Shown: one piece after another, positions 34,480 to 43,844 of the stretch
Numbering within the stretch: the stretch's first letter is position 1
Layout of the letters: every line of letters starts with the position of its first letter
Notes under the pieces: generated by a model
What the model was told of the DNA's origin: nothing
What the model saw: only the letters and a program-made list of their open reading frames with translations
Database searches by the model: none
Position numbers and translations under genes: made by a program
NCBI GenBank assembly: GCA_958448705.1
Contig: CAUDEY010000005.1
Coordinates: forward strand, 1-64,000
Reading direction: 5' to 3'
From: UMGS1322 sp900550765
GTDB lineage: Bacteria; Bacillota; Clostridia; Christensenellales; QALW01
DNA length: 64,000 bases

Positions 34480-35709
34480 ATGTACAGCAGTGAATGTGTA
34501 GCTATGCTGCTTGCCGGCGGCCAGGGAAGCAGGCTCGGCGCACTTACAAAAGAGATTGCAAAACCGGCGGTACCCTTTGGCGGCAAATATAAAATCATTG
34601 ATTTTCCGCTGAGCAATTGCGCCAACTCCGGCATTTACACGGTAGGCGTACTTACGCAGTATCGGCCGCTGGAGCTGAATACCTATATCGGCAGCGGTCA
34701 GCCCTGGGACATGGACCGACTGCGCGGCGGTGCTTTTGTACTGCCCCCTTATGTAAAGGGAAAGACTGGAGAATGGTATAAGGGAACGGCAAATGCTATT
34801 TACCAAAACGTGCCGTTTATCGAGCAGTTTTCGCCGGAATACGTGTTGGTGCTCTCGGGCGATCATATCTATAAAATGGATTATCGGCGAATGCTCAATC
34901 AGCATAAGGAAAAAGGAGCCGATGCTACAATTGCGGTATTTAATGTTCCCCTTGAAGAAGCAAGCCGCTATGGCATTATGAGTACCGATGAAACCGGAAA
35001 GATCTATGATTTTACCGAAAAGCCCGAAATTCCTTCCAGTACGCTGGCCAGTATGGGCGTGTATATCTTTTCCTGGAAAATTTTAAAGGAATATTTAAAG
35101 GCGGATGAAGAAAATCCTGCTTCTACCAAGGATTTCGGCAAGGATGTGATTCCTGCGATGCTGAAAGACGGTCTGAACATGTACGCCTATGCCTTTGAGG
35201 GCTATTGGAAAGATGTTGGTACCGTTTACAGCCTGTGGGAGGCCAATATGGATATGCTGGGAACCCGCCCGCTGCTGAATCTTTATGATGAACACTGGTG
35301 TATTTATTCGCGCAACGAGGGTCTGCCGGGGCACTATATTTCTCCCAGTGCAACGGTGAAGAACTGCTGCATTACCGAGGGCTGCAAGGTTTACGGTACC
35401 GTAGAACACAGCGTATTGTTCTCCGGCGCTGTCATTGAGGAGGGGGCCGCAGTCAAAAATTCTATCGTACTGCCCTATACAGTCATTCGCAAAAATGCCG
35501 TGGTAGAAAGAGCGGTGATTTCCAACCATTGCGATATTGGTTCTAATGCCGTAATCGGCAGTGAAGATCCTAACGTTCCGTGGGTAAAGAATAAAATGTG
35601 TACACATGGGATCACTTTGATCGGTGACCGCGTGACTGTTGGCCCGGGAATACGGATCGGTACGGAGATGATGGTGGAGCAGGACATTTTAGGAGGTGAA
35701 GCACAGTGA
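34480..35709 (+). CDS. glgC: Glucose-1-phosphate adenylyltransferase
   Basis: 409 residues. AMLLAGGQGSRLGALTKEIAKP is the nucleotide site split over two stretches (LLAGGQGSRLG, then KEIAKPAVPFGG); VLVLSGDHIYKMDY holds the metal Asp. The C-terminal left-handed beta-helix is complete. It makes ADP-glucose from ATP and glucose-1-phosphate. The ATG at 34480 has GGAGG nine bases upstream; a TTG at 34465 would include the RBS. Its stop overlaps the next start by four bases. Confidence 0.96.
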   Translation: MYSSECVAMLLAGGQGSRLGALTKEIAKPAVPFGGKYKIIDFPLSNCANSGIYTVGVLTQYRPLELNTYIGSGQPWDMDRLRGGAFVLPPYVKGKTGEWYKGTANAIYQNVPFIEQFSPEYVLVLSGDHIYKMDYRRMLNQHKEKGADATIAVFNVPLEEASRYGIMSTDETGKIYDFTEKPEIPSSTLASMGVYIFSWKILKEYLKADEENPASTKDFGKDVIPAMLKDGLNMYAYAFEGYWKDVGTVYSLWEANMDMLGTRPLLNLYDEHWCIYSRNEGLPGHYISPSATVKNCCITEGCKVYGTVEHSVLFSGAVIEEGAAVKNSIVLPYTVIRKNAVVERAVISNHCDIGSNAVIGSEDPNVPWVKNKMCTHGITLIGDRVTVGPGIRIGTEMMVEQDILGGEAQ

Positions 35710-36818
35710 ATGATACCTTGGGAATTATTATGGCCGGCAACAGCGGGCCGGAGCTGGGCGAAATTACGCGCAGCCGTCCCATGGGAGCGGTACCGGTAGC
35801 CTCACGATATCGGCTGGTAGATTTTATTCTTTCTAATATGGTCAACTCCGGGATCGACCGGGTAGGGATCCCTACGCAAACGCATTATCGTTCGCTGATG
35901 GATCATCTCGGTTCCGGCGCTGCATGGGATTTAAACCGAAAACGCCACGGTTTGGTGGTGCTTCCTCCGTATATGAGCGACAATGCTCATGAGATGCGGG
36001 GAGATTTGGATGTTTTGAACAGTATTTTGGATTATATTACCGCTTCTAACCGGAAATACGTATTGCTTTCCGGCAGTGATTTTATTTTTAATACGACCTT
36101 TGATGCCTTGGCGGCGTTTCATAAGCAAAACGGTGCGGATGTTACGCTGATGTATTATGCTGCACCGCAAAATGATGTGCCGGATCGGCATGTAGGGGTC
36201 AGAGTTGCCGAAAACGGCCGGGTGACGGAAATGGAGATTAACGCCGTCAGGCCGTTTACCGACAGAATATCCATGGGAATTTATTTTATGGAACGGGATT
36301 TTTTGGAATACCATATCAGCCGATGTCTTTCCCGCGGACTGCATGATTTTGCGGCTGATGTACTGTTGAAAGAACAGGAAAAGCTTAAGATATTCGGTTT
36401 TGCCTACAGAGGATATGCCGGCAGAGTTCATAATATTCAATCCTTTTACCGCTGTAATATGGATATGCTTTCGCCTGTGGTCAGTGCACAGCTGTTTGAC
36501 GGGAAAGAGGCCGTTTATACAAAGGTAAAGGATAAGGTTCCGACGATATACGGAGAAAATGTAACGGTTAAAAATTCCATGGTAGCTGATGGCTGCATTA
36601 TCAACGGCACGGTGGAAAACAGCATTATCTTTCGCGGCGTGCAGATCGAAGAAGGCGCAGTAGTAAAAAACAGCATCGTGATGCAGGATTCCTTTTTGCA
36701 GGCCGGCGCTTGGCTGGAAAATGCCATTTTGGATAAATCCGTAGTTATCCGTAAAAACAGGCGGCTGATCGGCCAGGAAAATTATCCCGTAACGGTAGGA
36801 AAAAACGCAGTAGTATGA
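35706..36818 (+). CDS. glgD: GlgD, regulatory subunit of ADP-glucose synthesis
   Basis: 370 residues, a GlgC paralogue: NDTLGIIMAGNSGPELGEIT keeps the fold but has lost the Arg/Lys of the GlgC nucleotide loop. In Firmicutes GlgD forms a hetero-complex with GlgC and increases its activity. The GTG start overlaps the glgC stop (GTGA), indicating translational coupling, with RBS GGAGGTG. No glgA or glgP is seen after it; the next gene is a surface protein 100 bases on. Confidence 0.95.
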   Translation: MNDTLGIIMAGNSGPELGEITRSRPMGAVPVASRYRLVDFILSNMVNSGIDRVGIPTQTHYRSLMDHLGSGAAWDLNRKRHGLVVLPPYMSDNAHEMRGDLDVLNSILDYITASNRKYVLLSGSDFIFNTTFDALAAFHKQNGADVTLMYYAAPQNDVPDRHVGVRVAENGRVTEMEINAVRPFTDRISMGIYFMERDFLEYHISRCLSRGLHDFAADVLLKEQEKLKIFGFAYRGYAGRVHNIQSFYRCNMDMLSPVVSAQLFDGKEAVYTKVKDKVPTIYGENVTVKNSMVADGCIINGTVENSIIFRGVQIEEGAVVKNSIVMQDSFLQAGAWLENAILDKSVVIRKNRRLIGQENYPVTVGKNAVV

Positions 36819-36917
36819 TTGTAGAGAAAGACGGAGAATTCTTTTTTTGTTTGTTGCTGAAAGAGCTTTTTCCGTGTAATAGAAAAAAATCCATTTTTAA
36901 TCAAAAGGAGTGAGACC

Positions 36918-38822
36918 ATGAAAAAAATCTTTTGTTTGTTGCTGGCACTTTGCTTAGTGATGGCGCAGTGCGTTATGCTTGTTTTTGCAGAGCCATCAGA
37001 AAATTTGGTTTCCAATGGTGATTTTGAATTGGGCGAAGACGATTGGAAGATACAGTCGAATGCTTCAATCTCTATTGAAGACGACGGTTCTTCGGTTTGT
37101 TTTGTCTATGGCCGTCAGGAAGCGTGGGCGTCACCCAGCCAGGATTTAACCGAAGTGCTGAATCAGTGGGGACCCGGCCAATATGAGCTGAGTGCGCGCG
37201 TAAAGGTAGACAAAGAATCCGATCCGGGCTCCGGCAAAATGCTGGTTGTTCTCAACAGCAAATTTGACGGACAGCAAAAATGGCTGCAGGTTGCAGGAAC
37301 GGTAAATACTTCCGGCTATACGACGATTCAGGGCGTGGTAGAGCTGCCGTACACCGAAATATTAGAGAGCGCCCTGCTGTATCTGCAGAGCAGTGACGGC
37401 GAACTCTTTGATTACTACTGCGACGATTTTTCCGTAAAAAAGGTCAACGGCAAAAAGGAACCGTTGGGAATGGTGGAACCCTATCCTGTAGAGGCGGTTG
37501 AAAATCGCCCGGAGGAAACACTGGTGGGAGCTATCCGCTGGGATGCGTGGCTGAATCCTGAATTGGAAACTTTCAATGCCGGCGAAAAGAGTCCGGAGGA
37601 TTATATCGGTGCGCAGATGGTGCGTAGTTTATCGCCTACGCAGTATCATTTCCGTATGCCGTATTTCGGTATTGTAGAAAGTGCCACAAAAATTACGTTT
37701 CCGGATTACACACAGGAGATTTTTGATCAGGAAATGCTCTATGCCAAGGAAGCCGGTATTGACTATTTTATGTATTGCTGGTACGCAGATGGATCCGGTA
37801 TGGATACGGCCCGGCAGCTTCATACCACCAGTCAATATCGGGATGATGTGAAGATGACTGCCATGTGGGATATTTCGGCGTTGAAAGGGGCGGAATTGGA
37901 GAAGAATATTGCTTTGCTGAAAGAGAGCTTCTGGCTGAAGGTTGCTGATGGACGTCCTGTGGTTTATGTGAATAACGGCGGAAATCAGACGACATTCAGG
38001 GTGAATGAATTCCGGGAAGCCTGTATGGATGCCGGCCTGAAGAATCCGTATATTATAGGAATTGAGCAGTTTGGCAGTACGCCGGAGAACTGTAAAGAGT
38101 TGGGCCTCGATGCGTTCAGTGACTACGCAATCGGCCTGGGGGATGAAAGCCCTTACAGTAAATTGGCGGAGAAGGCTAAGCAGCAATGGCTTAAAGATAC
38201 GCTTTCCGGCATACAATATATTCCCTTAGTACCTACCGGATGGGATCGCAGACCGAGAATTGATCATCCCGTAAGTTGGGAAGGACCTACAAGCGATAAG
38301 AGCAGCTGGACGGAAACCGCGACGGCGGAAGAGATTGCAGCATTGCTTCAGGATGCGATTGATTTTAATAATGAGCGCAAAGAGCAATCCAATATTAACA
38401 GCGTGCTGATTTATGCTTGGAATGAGCATGATGAAGGCGGCTGGTTATGTCCCACCATTATTGATGAAGACCGGGACGGCATGCCGGAGCTGCGGGAGGA
38501 CGGTACCTATAAGCGGGATACCCGCCGTCTGCGCGCGATTCAGAAGGTATTGCGGCCCGGAGAAGAATGGACGCTGGATGCGGATGAGATTTCACAGCCT
38601 GCCGTATCGACTCCTGCAGCTTCTTCCCCTGCGACGTCATCCGATCCTTCTGGAACGCCTTCTGTTGACAACGGTACGGATAATAAAGGATCTGTTGGAA
38701 TTTATATTGCCGCGGGCATTGCCGGCGTGGTGATTATCGGCGCTGTTGTTATCCTCGTTGTGCAAAAGAAGAAAAAACAGAAAACGGAATCGCAAAACGA
38801 CGGGGAGCATCCCGAAAATTAA
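36918..38822 (+). CDS. Tail-anchored exported protein with CBM and GH99-like domain
   Basis: 634 residues. Signal peptide 1-24; a CBM4/9-like module (about 28-175, LVSNGDFELGEDDW); a GH99/GH71-like (WbsX-type) barrel from about 190 to 545 (YAKEAGIDYFMYCWY, YVNNGGNQTTF, IYAWNEHDEGGW); a Ser/Pro linker; one helix (VGIYIAAGIAGVVIIGAVVI); and a KKKKQK tail. GH99 enzymes cut alpha-mannans by an endo mechanism; the WbsX-like subgroup is less studied. It is anchored like the modular surface proteins and probably attacks or binds a surface or dietary glycan. RBS AAAGGAG is upstream; no clear promoter is seen. Confidence 0.8.
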   Translation: MKKIFCLLLALCLVMAQCVMLVFAEPSENLVSNGDFELGEDDWKIQSNASISIEDDGSSVCFVYGRQEAWASPSQDLTEVLNQWGPGQYELSARVKVDKESDPGSGKMLVVLNSKFDGQQKWLQVAGTVNTSGYTTIQGVVELPYTEILESALLYLQSSDGELFDYYCDDFSVKKVNGKKEPLGMVEPYPVEAVENRPEETLVGAIRWDAWLNPELETFNAGEKSPEDYIGAQMVRSLSPTQYHFRMPYFGIVESATKITFPDYTQEIFDQEMLYAKEAGIDYFMYCWYADGSGMDTARQLHTTSQYRDDVKMTAMWDISALKGAELEKNIALLKESFWLKVADGRPVVYVNNGGNQTTFRVNEFREACMDAGLKNPYIIGIEQFGSTPENCKELGLDAFSDYAIGLGDESPYSKLAEKAKQQWLKDTLSGIQYIPLVPTGWDRRPRIDHPVSWEGPTSDKSSWTETATAEEIAALLQDAIDFNNERKEQSNINSVLIYAWNEHDEGGWLCPTIIDEDRDGMPELREDGTYKRDTRRLRAIQKVLRPGEEWTLDADEISQPAVSTPAASSPATSSDPSGTPSVDNGTDNKGSVGIYIAAGIAGVVIIGAVVILVVQKKKKQKTESQNDGEHPEN

Positions 38823-38869
38823 CTTTAAATGAATATTGCTGCTGGTCATTATAAAATGTAGCAATTTGG

Positions 38870-38918
38870 AACCCATAAAGGTTTTTCATAAAAAGAAAAT
38901 TTTTATGGGTTCTTTTTT
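38870..38918 (+). terminator. Terminator of the GH99-like gene
   Basis: AACCCATAAA / TTTATGGGTT ten-bp arms around an AT-rich loop, followed by a T run. Confidence 0.8.
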
Positions 38919-39189
38919 ATTGGAATATCAGAAAAACAGCAGAACATTGGATCATTCTACAATGGATTTTTACGCGCGTTCCCGTAACGGAAAAAATAAC
39001 TTGCAGGAACTGTGTGCAGGCGTTTTTTAAGGGAAAAGGGTCTGCCGTTCGGAAAAGGAAAGGATCAGCACGGAAATCGTATGCGTTTTTTACAGATTGT
39101 AGTTACAAAATCTTCATAAGTAAAAGGAATAAAATGTAATAATTAGAAAAAATTTTTACAAAAACTCTTTAAAAAACAAGGAAAGTGTG

Positions 39190-39218
39190 TTGACTTTCTG
39201 TTGCAGACGTGATATCAT
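39190..39218 (+). promoter_or_regulatory. Promoter of the surface protein at 39271
   Basis: TTGACT (39190-39195), 17 bases, TATCAT (39213-39218); RBS AAAGGAGG at 39257-39264. Confidence 0.75.
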
Positions 39219-39270
39219 AAGTACTATGAAAGAATATTTAAAAAATATTCACAATTAAAGGAGGAAAATT

Positions 39271-41088
39271 ATGAAGAAAGTTTTAGGCGTTTTGCTTGCA
39301 ATGGCGCTGACGGTCGGTGCCTTTGCGGGGTTGACGATCCTTTCCGCCTCGGCACAAGCCGCTTTGGTGGAAGGCCAGTCGTTAACCGAAGACTTTGAGG
39401 GCAATACCAATACGTATTTTTCAGCACAAGGTATTGCTGGAAATGGTACCTCTGAGGTGGTTAACACCCAGAAACACGGCGGCGAGTATGCGCTGAAGTT
39501 CTCCGGCGGTACCAAAGCATGGGATATGCCTGGATTGAATGGTGAAGCGGTACGTAAGGTAGTAAACGGCCAGGCGGGGAATTATCGTTTCCATGCGTGG
39601 GTATATTTTGAAACCATGCCCAGCAATGGCGCTACCGGATTATCTTTGCTTTTCCGCGGTACGCAGGATGTTATTACTACAGGAAATAATAATATTCCGT
39701 TTGGTACTTCCAGCGAAAGTGAAGACGGTGCCCGCGCTACCATTGAGCAGGGCAAATGGATAGAGGTTACTTATACTTGCAAGCTTAATGAAACGCAGGC
39801 GAAGGACACCGCTCTGTCTGTCAGCTTTGATACCATGGGTGCGGAATCGGTATTCTATATCGATGACGTTACCTTTGAAAAAATTGCTGAGGAAGTTGCT
39901 GTGAAAGAGGTAGTAAACGGGGATGCCGAAAACGGTACAACCGGTTGGAGTACTTTTATGGGCGGATCGATTGAGCAGGTTTCCGGTGGTGCCAACGGTA
40001 CCGCTAATGCTATAAAATTTACGCCTGACGGTGAGAAAAACGAGTATCAGACCATAGCGTTTGATTTCGGCCCGGCGATTATTCAGGATGAAGCCAAAGG
40101 TTATGCAGGCGCGGGCGCAGGGGAGTATACTATTAGCTTTTGGGCAAAGACGGACAGCCCCAAACCGGAAATTACAAAATTTAAGGTAGTACTGAATTCA
40201 AAAAAACATGTGGATGCTAAAGATGGTAAAATTTCCGGTATTGAAGGCGATGGGTACGTTAGCAGCTATATTACTACCAGTACGGTCGTTGAGCTTACCG
40301 ATCAGTGGCAGAAATTTGAAGCAAATGTTACCATTTCGGAAGCGTATCTAAAAACAATTAAAGCGTTGTATGACGCGGGCAATACGGACGCGTATGAATT
40401 GGTTCTTCGCCTTGATGGCGCGGGTGCAAATTATGCGTTTGGAACTACGGAAGCGTTAACCCTTTTCCCGTATTATGTAGATGAAGCTGCAATTGCGGTA
40501 GCCGGTGGTGAACAGCCCGGCGGCGGGGACGAGGAAGTAACGGAAGTACAAGGCGTGACTGTTAAGGTGACCTCCGCTGAGGAAGGCGCAGGCGTCTATG
40601 TAAAATTTGATAAGTTTGCAGGTCATCTGGAGAACGGTAAAATGACTGTGAAGATCCATAACACCGGCACAAGTGAAATCAAGCTGGTGCTGGAGGCCCG
40701 GCTGAATGACAGCAAGTGGACGACGGTCAAGGCCGGGGAAGCCGTTACGATTGCGGCAGGTAAGGTAGCAAGCCTTACGATTGACTGCCCGGATAAGATG
40801 ACCAGCCCCGTAGACAGCAAGGAGTACGTTCCCTTTATGCTGCTGAAGATTGAGGGAGCAAAAGCCGGCGATCAGTTTACGGTGTACGGCTTTACAAGAG
40901 AAACGATGGAGACACAGAAACCGGTATCGACGATTACTACAGGTAAGGCGTCATTGGAATACGGCACAACGACAAAAGCTTGCCCCACAGGCGATGCGGC
41001 ACCGGCTGCGATTCTGGCGATAGCTGCTGCGGCCTGCGTAATGCTGGGCTTGGTAGTTGCAGTAAAAAAGAAAAAAGAAATGGTATGA
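39271..41088 (+). CDS. Modular tail-anchored surface protein, short form
   Basis: 605 residues: signal peptide 1-27 (MKKVLGVLLAMALTVGAFAG); N-terminal module (about 30-205); one CBM4/9-like module (about 210-400, NGDAENGTTGW); a different C-terminal module (about 415-545, VTVKVTSAEEGAGVYVKF, with CPDKMTSPVDSKEYVPF) shared only with the 41435 protein; then KACPTGDAAP, a helix and KKKKEMV. CPTGD lies where an LPXTG-type sortase signal would be, but one residue is missing (P-T-G in place of P-x-T-G). The DNA of its last 55 bases before the tail matches the partial gene at position 1. Confidence 0.85.
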   Translation: MKKVLGVLLAMALTVGAFAGLTILSASAQAALVEGQSLTEDFEGNTNTYFSAQGIAGNGTSEVVNTQKHGGEYALKFSGGTKAWDMPGLNGEAVRKVVNGQAGNYRFHAWVYFETMPSNGATGLSLLFRGTQDVITTGNNNIPFGTSSESEDGARATIEQGKWIEVTYTCKLNETQAKDTALSVSFDTMGAESVFYIDDVTFEKIAEEVAVKEVVNGDAENGTTGWSTFMGGSIEQVSGGANGTANAIKFTPDGEKNEYQTIAFDFGPAIIQDEAKGYAGAGAGEYTISFWAKTDSPKPEITKFKVVLNSKKHVDAKDGKISGIEGDGYVSSYITTSTVVELTDQWQKFEANVTISEAYLKTIKALYDAGNTDAYELVLRLDGAGANYAFGTTEALTLFPYYVDEAAIAVAGGEQPGGGDEEVTEVQGVTVKVTSAEEGAGVYVKFDKFAGHLENGKMTVKIHNTGTSEIKLVLEARLNDSKWTTVKAGEAVTIAAGKVASLTIDCPDKMTSPVDSKEYVPFMLLKIEGAKAGDQFTVYGFTRETMETQKPVSTITTGKASLEYGTTTKACPTGDAAPAAILAIAAAACVMLGLVVAVKKKKEMV

Positions 41089-41112
41089 TATCGTAACCTT
41101 TTGAAAGCCTAA

Positions 41113-41146
41113 AAGCGAAAACGCAAATGCGTTTTCGCTTTTTTTA
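41113..41146 (+). terminator. Intrinsic terminator
   Basis: Perfect 12-bp stem AAGCGAAAACGC / GCGTTTTCGCTT, loop AAAT, T run; same as the terminator at 88 apart from loop bases. Confidence 0.92.
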
Positions 41147-41350
41147 TTCTTTTTTAGGAAACAGCGATTCGTAGGTTTATTTTTGATAAAAACAGGTTTA
41201 TTTTTAACCTTTTTTTGCTTGTAAAAACAGAATATAATTATATCAGTAAAGGCGTGATTCTCGCCCTGGATGAAGACAAGATGTTGGAAGGTTGCAAAAA
41301 CAGAAATTTATCTTTTGCCCAAGTGTGAATTTTAGAAAATATAGTTATTA

Positions 41351-41379
41351 TTTACACATAAAAATATCTTTAATATAAT
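41351..41379 (+). promoter_or_regulatory. Promoter of the surface protein at 41435
   Basis: TTTACA (41351-41356), 17 bases, TATAAT (41374-41379). Confidence 0.75.
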
Positions 41380-41434
41380 AAAAATCAATTTGATATCAGT
41401 TTTTGCTGATAAAAATAAAAAGGAGAGGGAAAAG

Positions 41435-43783
41435 ATGAAAAAATTTTTAGGCGCGGTTCTTGCTGCGGCATTGGTAGTATCCTGCATACCCATGATATCC
41501 GTATTTGCCGCCGATACTACAAGGTATAACGAGAACCTACTTTCCGAGGCGCAATCTACTTTTACCGCACAGACCGAGGCACCGGCCGGGTGGGAAAAAT
41601 TTTCCTGCGGTGACTTGCAGATCGTAAAAGATCCTGCAGATGCTTCTAACGATGTGCTCTATGCTACAGCAGAAAAAAGCTGGTCTTCCCCGGCAATTCC
41701 TGTGGGGAATCTGGTTAAAAACGAGCTGGATAAATCCGGCGTGACAAAAGCGGTATTGTACGTTTCGGCTAAAGTATATGTAGAGAGTGCGGACGCAGCG
41801 TTTACTGCCGATGATAACACTATTGCACAGCCAACGTTAAGAGGCACGAGTCAGTATTATTTTTCAAGAAAAACCCTAGGCGCAGATTCTGATCAATGGG
41901 TTACGATTGAGGGGTACTATGATGTAGATCTCTCAAAATTTGATACAACGGCAAAATTCTGTTTTGATAGCCTGGGAAATAAGGAGGCACCCTATGGCGT
42001 TAAAGGAATTTATGTTGATGACGTTGTTATTGCCCTTGCCGGAATCCCAAAGATTACCGTTGACAAGGCCGAGGGTATTTCATATGTTGCAGCTACCGCT
42101 TCGGCAGGCTTTATTACGGATGAGGATGTTACGGGCACGAATGTAAAAGCGCGGGTAATGATTTCCAATGAATCTGCGCAGGATTTTTATGCGACAATTG
42201 TTCCCAGCATTCTGCATCCTCAAACGGCCGGCGGAAATACGTGGATCTCAATGGTAAAGGATGAGTATCTATTGGTTCCGGCAGGCAAGAGCGTTTGGCT
42301 GGAACGTACGGTTCCTGCTGAATATACGGTAGCGGCCTCCGCGGGTAAGTGGGATAGCAAGGATTATACATACGGCAGTTATTTTATACGTGTGAATGTG
42401 TCTGCCGATGCAGAGGGAAAAACCGCCCTGCCCAAGGGAACAGTTTTTGTTCTCAGCGGCAATGAGAAGATCGAGAGCGGCTGCATGAGCACAAGCAGCG
42501 GTCAATATACCGTGAATGCGGTAACACAGCTGCCTGAGAGCGTGAAGGATCCCTATGTGCCAGAGGTAAAGGCTGCTGAAGTCGTAAATGGGAATGCAGA
42601 AGCCGGCACAACCGGTTGGGGCGTGTTCTTCGGCGGCAGTATTGAGCAGGTCGCCGGTGGTGCCGACGGTACGGCCCATGCCATTAAGTTCACGCCTGGA
42701 GAAAATCAATATCATTCCATCGCTTTTGATTTTGGTCCTGCGATTATTCAGGATGAGGAAAATGGCTATGAGGGAGCCGGCGCAGGAGAGTACACCATCA
42801 GCTTCTGGGCTAAGGCTGATAGTGTAAATGCGGAGAAAAGTACAAAATTTAAAGTAGTTCTGAATTCTCAGGTGCATAAGGATGCAAAGGACGGCGTAAT
42901 AGCGGGGATTGAAGGCAGCGGTTATGTAAACAGCTATATTACTACCGGTACGATTATTACACTTACGGATCAGTGGCAGAAATTTGAAGCAAAGGTTACA
43001 GTTTCTGAGGCGTATCTTAAAACGATTCAGGCGTTATATGATGCCGGCAACACCAAAGCATATCAATTGGTTCTCCGTCTTGACGGTGCAGGGGAATCCA
43101 TGGCTTTTGGCAAAGAAGGAAATATAACGGTATTCCCGTATTATGTGGATGAGGCTGCAATTGCGGTAGCCAGCGGTGAACAGCCCGGTGGTGAAGAGCA
43201 GCCCGGTGGTGAGGAACAGAATCCGGCTAAAACAGAGGGCGTAACGGTTAAGATGACAAAGGTTGACCCGGGTGCTGAGGTTTATGTTCGGTTCTCTAAC
43301 TTTGAAGGGCACTTAAAGAACGGCAAGATGACTCTTACGGTGTATAATACCAGCGGTCATGAGCTTACCGTACAGCTGCAGGCCCGTCTTGGCGACGGCA
43401 AGTGGACGACCGTGAAAAACGGAGAGAAAACGACTATACCGGCCGGAAAAACGGCAACGCTTACGGTGGATTGCCCGGATAAAATGACCAGCCCGGTGGA
43501 CAGTAAGGAATATGTTCCGTTTGCCTTGCTTCAGTTATTTGATATTGAGGTTGGAGATACTTTTAATGTATACGGGTTTACCGCAGAATCAATGGATGCG
43601 CAGAAACCGGTTCTTACGGTTACTACCGCGCCGGATAAAGATGCCTCAGCAGACTTCGGTACGACTACTACCCCCTGCCCCACAGGCGATGCGGCCCCGA
43701 TTGCAATGATTACGGCAGCGGCAGCAGCTTGCGTAATGCTGGGCCTTGTAGTTGCGGTAAAGAAGAAGAGAGAGACGGTATAA
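41435..43783 (+). CDS. Modular tail-anchored surface protein, mosaic of both types
   Basis: 782 residues. The signal peptide (MKKFLGAVLAAALVVSC) and first module (about 22-205) differ from the other family members. A module about 210-370 (AGFITDEDVTGTNVKARV) corresponds to the C-terminal module of the 683/8940/56929 proteins but sits in the middle. A CBM4/9-like module follows (about 385-590, NGNAEAGTTGW), then a GGEEQPGGEEQ linker, the CPDKMTSPVDSKEY module and PCPTGDAAP with helix and KKKRETV. So it combines modules from both subgroups. The start with AGGAGAGGG upstream is preferred to a frame opening 15 codons earlier. Confidence 0.85.
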   Translation: MKKFLGAVLAAALVVSCIPMISVFAADTTRYNENLLSEAQSTFTAQTEAPAGWEKFSCGDLQIVKDPADASNDVLYATAEKSWSSPAIPVGNLVKNELDKSGVTKAVLYVSAKVYVESADAAFTADDNTIAQPTLRGTSQYYFSRKTLGADSDQWVTIEGYYDVDLSKFDTTAKFCFDSLGNKEAPYGVKGIYVDDVVIALAGIPKITVDKAEGISYVAATASAGFITDEDVTGTNVKARVMISNESAQDFYATIVPSILHPQTAGGNTWISMVKDEYLLVPAGKSVWLERTVPAEYTVAASAGKWDSKDYTYGSYFIRVNVSADAEGKTALPKGTVFVLSGNEKIESGCMSTSSGQYTVNAVTQLPESVKDPYVPEVKAAEVVNGNAEAGTTGWGVFFGGSIEQVAGGADGTAHAIKFTPGENQYHSIAFDFGPAIIQDEENGYEGAGAGEYTISFWAKADSVNAEKSTKFKVVLNSQVHKDAKDGVIAGIEGSGYVNSYITTGTIITLTDQWQKFEAKVTVSEAYLKTIQALYDAGNTKAYQLVLRLDGAGESMAFGKEGNITVFPYYVDEAAIAVASGEQPGGEEQPGGEEQNPAKTEGVTVKMTKVDPGAEVYVRFSNFEGHLKNGKMTLTVYNTSGHELTVQLQARLGDGKWTTVKNGEKTTIPAGKTATLTVDCPDKMTSPVDSKEYVPFALLQLFDIEVGDTFNVYGFTAESMDAQKPVLTVTTAPDKDASADFGTTTTPCPTGDAAPIAMITAAAAACVMLGLVVAVKKKRETV

Positions 43784-43802
43784 CAGCTTTTTAATATCAT
43801 TT

Positions 43803-43836
43803 AAGCGAAGGTGTATTTTGCACCTTCGCTTTTTTA
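43803..43836 (+). terminator. Intrinsic terminator
   Basis: 11-bp stem AAGCGAAGGTG / CACCTTCGCTT, loop TATTTTG, T run. Confidence 0.9.
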
Positions 43837-43844
43837 CTGCTTTT

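Larger units (their letters stand above)
38823..39270. other. Intergenic region: terminator and promoter
   Basis: Holds the terminator at 38870 and the promoter at 39190. A 64-codon frame at 38836 spans the terminator and is not considered a gene. Confidence 0.6.
41089..41434. other. Intergenic region: terminator and promoter
   Basis: Contains the terminator at 41113, a second A/T-rich hairpin near 41194-41220 and the promoter at 41351. No gene seen. Confidence 0.6.

Noticed and set aside
38836..39030. 64-codon frame after the GH99-like gene
   Set aside because: Runs through the intrinsic terminator; no RBS or recognisable motif.
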